Source of the DNA: Membranipora membranacea
Taxonomy: Eukaryota; Bryozoa; Gymnolaemata; Cheilostomatida; Membraniporidae
DNA: 64,000 nucleotides
Direction of reading: 5' to 3'
Assembly: GCA_914767715.1 (NCBI GenBank)
Contig: OU612073.1
Coordinates: forward strand, 186,001 to 250,000
The notes under the pieces were generated by a model. That model searched no databases and had not been told where the DNA came from. It saw nothing but the letters and a program-made list of their open reading frames with translations. The position numbers were made by a program, and so were the translations under genes. Positions 59,639 to 64,000 of the stretch are shown here, piece by piece. How positions within the stretch are numbered: the stretch's first letter is position 1; the number at the start of each line of letters is the position of its first letter.

Positions 59639-62600
59639 TAGTCAACGGACAGATCCCAAAAAAGTGGCTCCGTTAAGGCGTTTCGTGATATCGGAAGGCA
59701 CAAAGCACCACTATATATCAAATCGAAGCTAAGACTCTAAGGAATAAGACTATTTTGGTAGTAAAAAATTTAAATTGGGGGGGGGCACCTGAATCGGAGG
59801 GTTAAAGAGAGGAAAACTTCAAATTTGTCAAAAATATACCTATTTGCATTGCACATCACAGAGAGTGTTCCTATCACAATAAATTTGATTTACACAGTTA
59901 TTTTAGATTAAAACATAGTGGGTGACATAAAAATAGTTGAAAAAACTTTCTTGGATTTTTATGCTGCCGGATATTTCGAGGGCACCAAAAAATTAGTGTG
60001 ATTTGGTTTTACTGTAGACGAGGACTTTTTTTTCGTTTTTCAGATTCCCTCAAAAAAAGTACAGAGGCTAGATTCACATGCTTGCTTCACTTCCTGAAAG
60101 TCTCAAAACTAAAACTTAAATATTTTTTAAGCTATGGTCATTTCAAATATGAAGAATTCATTCGGAGTTGTCCCGACAGCGAATTACAAATGCATTTTCA
60201 CTTGCCGATCTTTGATTATAATTAATTTTCCAAATGTAGATTTAGAATGAATTACTTGCTGCCACCCTTCTTAACATTGTTGAGTATAATTTTGTCTCTG
60301 CTAAACTTTAAATATGTTATTATTAATTTCCTTCACTATTCAATGAATGATGATTATTGGAACGATTTTTTGAAGATTAAGATTATTGTCTGATGTCACC
60401 TTGTTTCTAATTTAAAAAAATTGTGTATAAGAAAGTATAGTAACCTACTGTCATTATAAGAGTTTCAAAAGGTAAAACAACATTTGTGATCGGACAAGGC
60501 AGTACTACATCAAAATCCCAAAAGACTAGTCTTCGGAGTAGCACCGCCGAGACATGACCAGATTATTCTGGTGTCGTATTTATCGAATTATCTTGAAAGT
60601 TAAAATGCGCAAGGATCCCCCAGGCCAGCAGTTTAGTAACAACTTGATAGAGCACTGTCCCAAAAGGCCACTGTGCTACAAAATTTTTGAGAGGCCAAGT
60701 ATATATTCTTCGTTGTCAACAAAATTAAAGTGAGTCGACAAATTTTTCAAGTGTCTATGAGTATGACTGAGGTTCAACAGAGAAACCAGATCGACATGCG
60801 ATCTTCATTTACAAGCACAGTCTGATCAGGATCATCTAGCTATTGAGGCACAATACAGCAACAGCTGCAAGTAATACATAATGAAAAGAGTCTCACACCA
60901 GACTGCCTAGCACTACAGCGATCAGATAGTATCTTATAAGTCAAGTAAAATATTCCTAAACCAGTTTTTACATGGCAGTAAGGTCTCACTAGAGCCAGAC
61001 ATTCAAAAAGCAAGCGATTTAATATCAGGTTTCTCCAGCGAACCAACAACACGCCTATCCTGTAGGTGAACTTATTCTAACATTTGCCTCAAAGATTTGG
61101 TATGTTTGTTTTCAACTGCGACAGTCAATTTAGAACTTTGAAATTAGAATGTATTCGGGTGCGGCAGAGATGAGGCCAACATGCGCAATCAGAATGTTAA
61201 GGGTTTTAGTTTTTTGAGATACCAGTCCATATACCATACAAGATGTGGCAAAAATCCATGATAAAAAAAGTCAGTAGCACCTGAGTGCCAAAGGTGGCCT
61301 GAGTCTTTTTGTATTCCAGGTTGTTGGACAGTTTGTTCCACAGGGCCGACATATGATAGGAGGCACACGGGTGCGCGGTTTGCTAATGAAGTTAGATTAA
61401 ATGAGTTAAATGTGCTCTGTGAGCAGATTAAAGTTTCAATTTATAATGTTTGATTTTTTAAAAGGGTTTGGGGTGAAGTTAATCTTTCTGATTTTTAAAT
61501 AGTTATGATAACTTGTGCTGGCTGTATCTGCGTTGCCTGACATCTCAATAAGTTCCGCATAATCCAAAAACCATCACAGTTTCACACATTCCAAAGGCCT
61601 ATAAAAAAATCATGATACAGTTTAGCATTAATACACTTGGTTTTTGGAAATTTTTGAAAACAGTATAATTGTTATTCCGATTTTGTCCCATCATTCTGTT
61701 ACAGATAAAAGGGGCAGTGTAAATTCGAATTTAAGATAAATTGAGATAAAGTCGGACCTAGAACTTTAAAATAACTGAGGAACCCAATCGTTTATAGTAC
61801 CTGCCTCAGAACATATTCTTAATGATCACCTAAATCTTTCTGTAATATGCAAGGCAGGACCTGAAGTGCTCAATTGAACATGGTTTAAACACATATGGGA
61901 TAATTCTGAGAGCAGGACATGTCGGTGGAGGGTATCAACACTCTGAGTTTCATTCACTCATGGCTGTCAAAACTTTGTGAGCTAGCAATGAAAGTGCCTT
62001 ATTGGTTGATATATATTCCCTTAACTGCAGTGCGCCATCATTGAGTTCAAAAGTTGAGTCGCAAATAGAGGAGACTTATCTGCTGATGCAGCTTTGAAAT
62101 AGGTCCCGAACAAGCTAACCATGTCATAGCTGCACTCATTGGCGATGCCAAAAAAGACACTCTGCCCGCGTGAAAAGCTGCTTCATCTCCCAAGAACGGA
62201 CGGTCTTGGTGGAGCTCATGTAAATTGCTAAAAGTATGGCAAGACAAGCTTTTCTGGCAGAAGCAATGAACAAATGCAAAGCAAAGACGTCTTCAATCAT
62301 CTAATAACATGGCAGCAGAGATACTATGCAATGCTGTTGATTTCGGTGCTTGAGTTGCCCTTTATGTGAAATGCTCTTGTGGGGGAGGGATAACAAGGAG
62401 GGATAAAACTTGTGCCAGGTGGTTTGTCACATTTCACACTAGTTTCTTCACAACACATCGGCTTAACAAATTGACTAATCATGAGTTGTCATTGAGACAA
62501 ATACACAGGGGCGACTGCAAGTCAAAGTCAGGCTAAGAACTGCTCAATGGTGCCTTGGTATCATTGGAGACGGACAATTAAACAACTCAGCAGCTACCCA

Positions 62601-63714
62601 GTTTTTGCTAAAGCTGTAGTGCTTCGAGAGTTAATTTAGCGTCCTGACCAATTATTGCTGAATTTTGGGGTCAAGATATAGGTGATAATCTTTATAAAAT
62701 TCCTTGATGTAAGCTTTCTTTGACAACCTCACCGAAATCTTATAATAAACAAATTAATTTACCAGGTTTCAATATATGAAAAGAACCGAATTCAAAATCT
62801 AACGTAAATTTTCATCCTGTAGGGAGCTGCACTGCATGAAATGGTTGTGGACGTCTCATGCACCTAAAAATTATAATACCCTGTCATATTGTCTGCCAGC
62901 CACCAACTATTCTCAGGGAGGGATGAACACAGAAGATACTTTCATCCTCTGTCTGTCTCTCTGACTATAAGGCAAGCGAATGGGAGATTGCCCAGCCAGA
63001 ATATAAAGAATTGAACCATCTGTAATCAAACGATCATGGGCGGGCGGGAGATTACCGGGGCTGTCTGCAAGATTGTAATCACTGCACTACCCCTGCTCTT
63101 AAAGATATAGAGGAATTGACAGGGACCAACTACCGGTCATCACAATGCAGATTGTAAGCTTGCAGCTGCAGAATATGAGGGGGAACTTTTGCCGCAATCT
63201 TGTCGCTGTGGGTGCGACGTCAGCTTCGACTTTCCAGCTTAAAACAAGGCTGTATATTCAGATTGGAGTACCTCTTCTGGGATATGGCGGATTGCTCATG
63301 ACCCGTCTGTGTAATATTTTGTTGAAGTTTAACCTGGTTAAACAACCAAAAAGTGGAAAAAATCCAAAACGGGGGAGACAACTACCACTTTGCAGAAATT
63401 AAATTGGTTTAAGGGTTTTTTTGGTGATTTCTTCAGAGATACAAAATTTCTTTTTTGAACATGGATAAATATCATCTAAATGCATATTTCTGAGGCATTG
63501 GAAGCACATATTTATCATCCAAGGGAGAAACAGGCCTAAAAAAGTCAAAAAAAAATTTGTTTTGCTTAAAAGAATGGCCGCCCCCGAAATCTTTTTTTTT
63601 ACTACCTTAATATTCTTACTCAGGAAAAAATTCCCTTCGATTTGATGTATGATGTTGCTTTGTTCCTTCCGATATCACGAACCGTCAAAAAAAAGATGAT
63701 CTGTCCGTTGACTA
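59639..63714. mobile_element. 4,076-bp TIR element in copy B
   Basis: Both ends read TAGTCAACGGACAGATC inward. The inverted repeats run on for about 150 bp with shared TTCGTGATATCGGAAGG and ATCAAATCGAAG blocks. CTT flanks both ends (59,636-59,638 and 63,715-63,717), a possible 3-bp duplication. The uninterrupted site is in copy A near 57,905-57,920 (AAACTCCTCATTATTTT). I recognise no transposase in the 3.8 kb interior, which has only short frames, so it looks non-autonomous or badly decayed. Confidence 0.85.
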
Positions 63715-64000
63715 CTTATTATTTTGCCCTAAGAGAGACACATACATGATATACCAGCTGTCTTACTGAGCAAGTTTTCCTCCAGGTTTTCATCAGAGCA
63801 TTAATATAAAAAGCCTCGATACATTGATAGAGAATACAATCTCAATATGAGATTGAAGCTACAGCATGTATTTGACATTGATTATGGTATATTGTCGGGG
63901 GGGGGGGGTGTATTATATTAAATAGGGCCAGTTGGCCTCGAACCTCACAATTTGTCAGCCGGTAGGATTTGAAAAAGCCCCGAAAAAATGCCCTAAGTAT

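Larger units (their letters stand above)
56640..63999. repeat. Tandem segmental duplication, unit about 1.94 kb
   Basis: Copy A (about 56,700-58,330) and copy B (about 58,361 to the window end, interrupted by a transposon) share the repeat exon, the upstream TAGTCAACAT(T/C)AGTCAAGTG stretch, GACAACATATCCCGAACAAC, the AGAAGAAATAAAGAAGTAAT stretch, and the distal TTAATATAAAAAGCCTCG block (58,000 and 63,800). The offset is about 1,941 bp near the exon. Copy A carries a SINE and copy B a 4.1 kb element, and each copy lacks the other's insertion. Confidence 0.85.

Overview
The window is animal nuclear DNA: AT-rich, short exons with GT/AG introns, tRNA-derived SINEs, a CR1/jockey-like LINE and several families of TIR transposons. 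The gene content (membrane ADAM-like proteins with a thrombospondin repeat, and a caspase with an LRR region) fits a non-bilaterian or other marine invertebrate. A sponge is my best guess, but nothing in the window proves it.

Region 1 (1-33,400) is a tandem array of three related plus-strand genes: the last exon of copy 1, complete copy 2 (20,007-25,242, 772 aa predicted) and complete copy 3 (27,157-32,844, 703 aa predicted). Each full copy encodes a signal peptide, an ADAM prodomain, a furin-type site, a reprolysin fold that lacks the zinc-binding HExxH motif, a disintegrin domain, one TSP1 repeat, a transmembrane helix and a basic cytoplasmic tail. The spacer between copies 2 and 3 is 1.9 kb. 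The homologous spacer between copies 1 and 2 is about 19.7 kb because transposons entered it: a 5.1 kb LINE, a 2.4 kb TIR element with a 9-bp target duplication, and a block of about 8.6 kb of nested repeats. The short spacer therefore serves as an empty-site reference.

Region 2 (33,400-40,500) has no intact gene that I can support. It holds SINE copies, a LINE 3' remnant and a copied fragment of a caspase exon.

Region 3 (40,510-56,972, minus strand) is one predicted gene of 14 phase-compatible exons: a 7-residue Pro/Ser/Thr repeat, an unclassified segment, leucine-rich repeats, an acidic linker and a caspase p20/p10 domain. Its introns carry a 7,210-bp TIR element (44,921-52,130, perfect 5-bp target duplication) with remnants of a retroviral-type integrase, an OTU-like protease and an F-box, and a 1.9 kb element with a 9-bp target duplication that contains a pair of LTR-like repeats.

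Region 4 (56,640-63,999) is a tandem duplication of about 1.94 kb of the repeat-coding first exon and its upstream DNA. One copy carries a tRNA-derived SINE and the other a 4,076-bp TIR element, and each copy is the empty site for the other's insertion.
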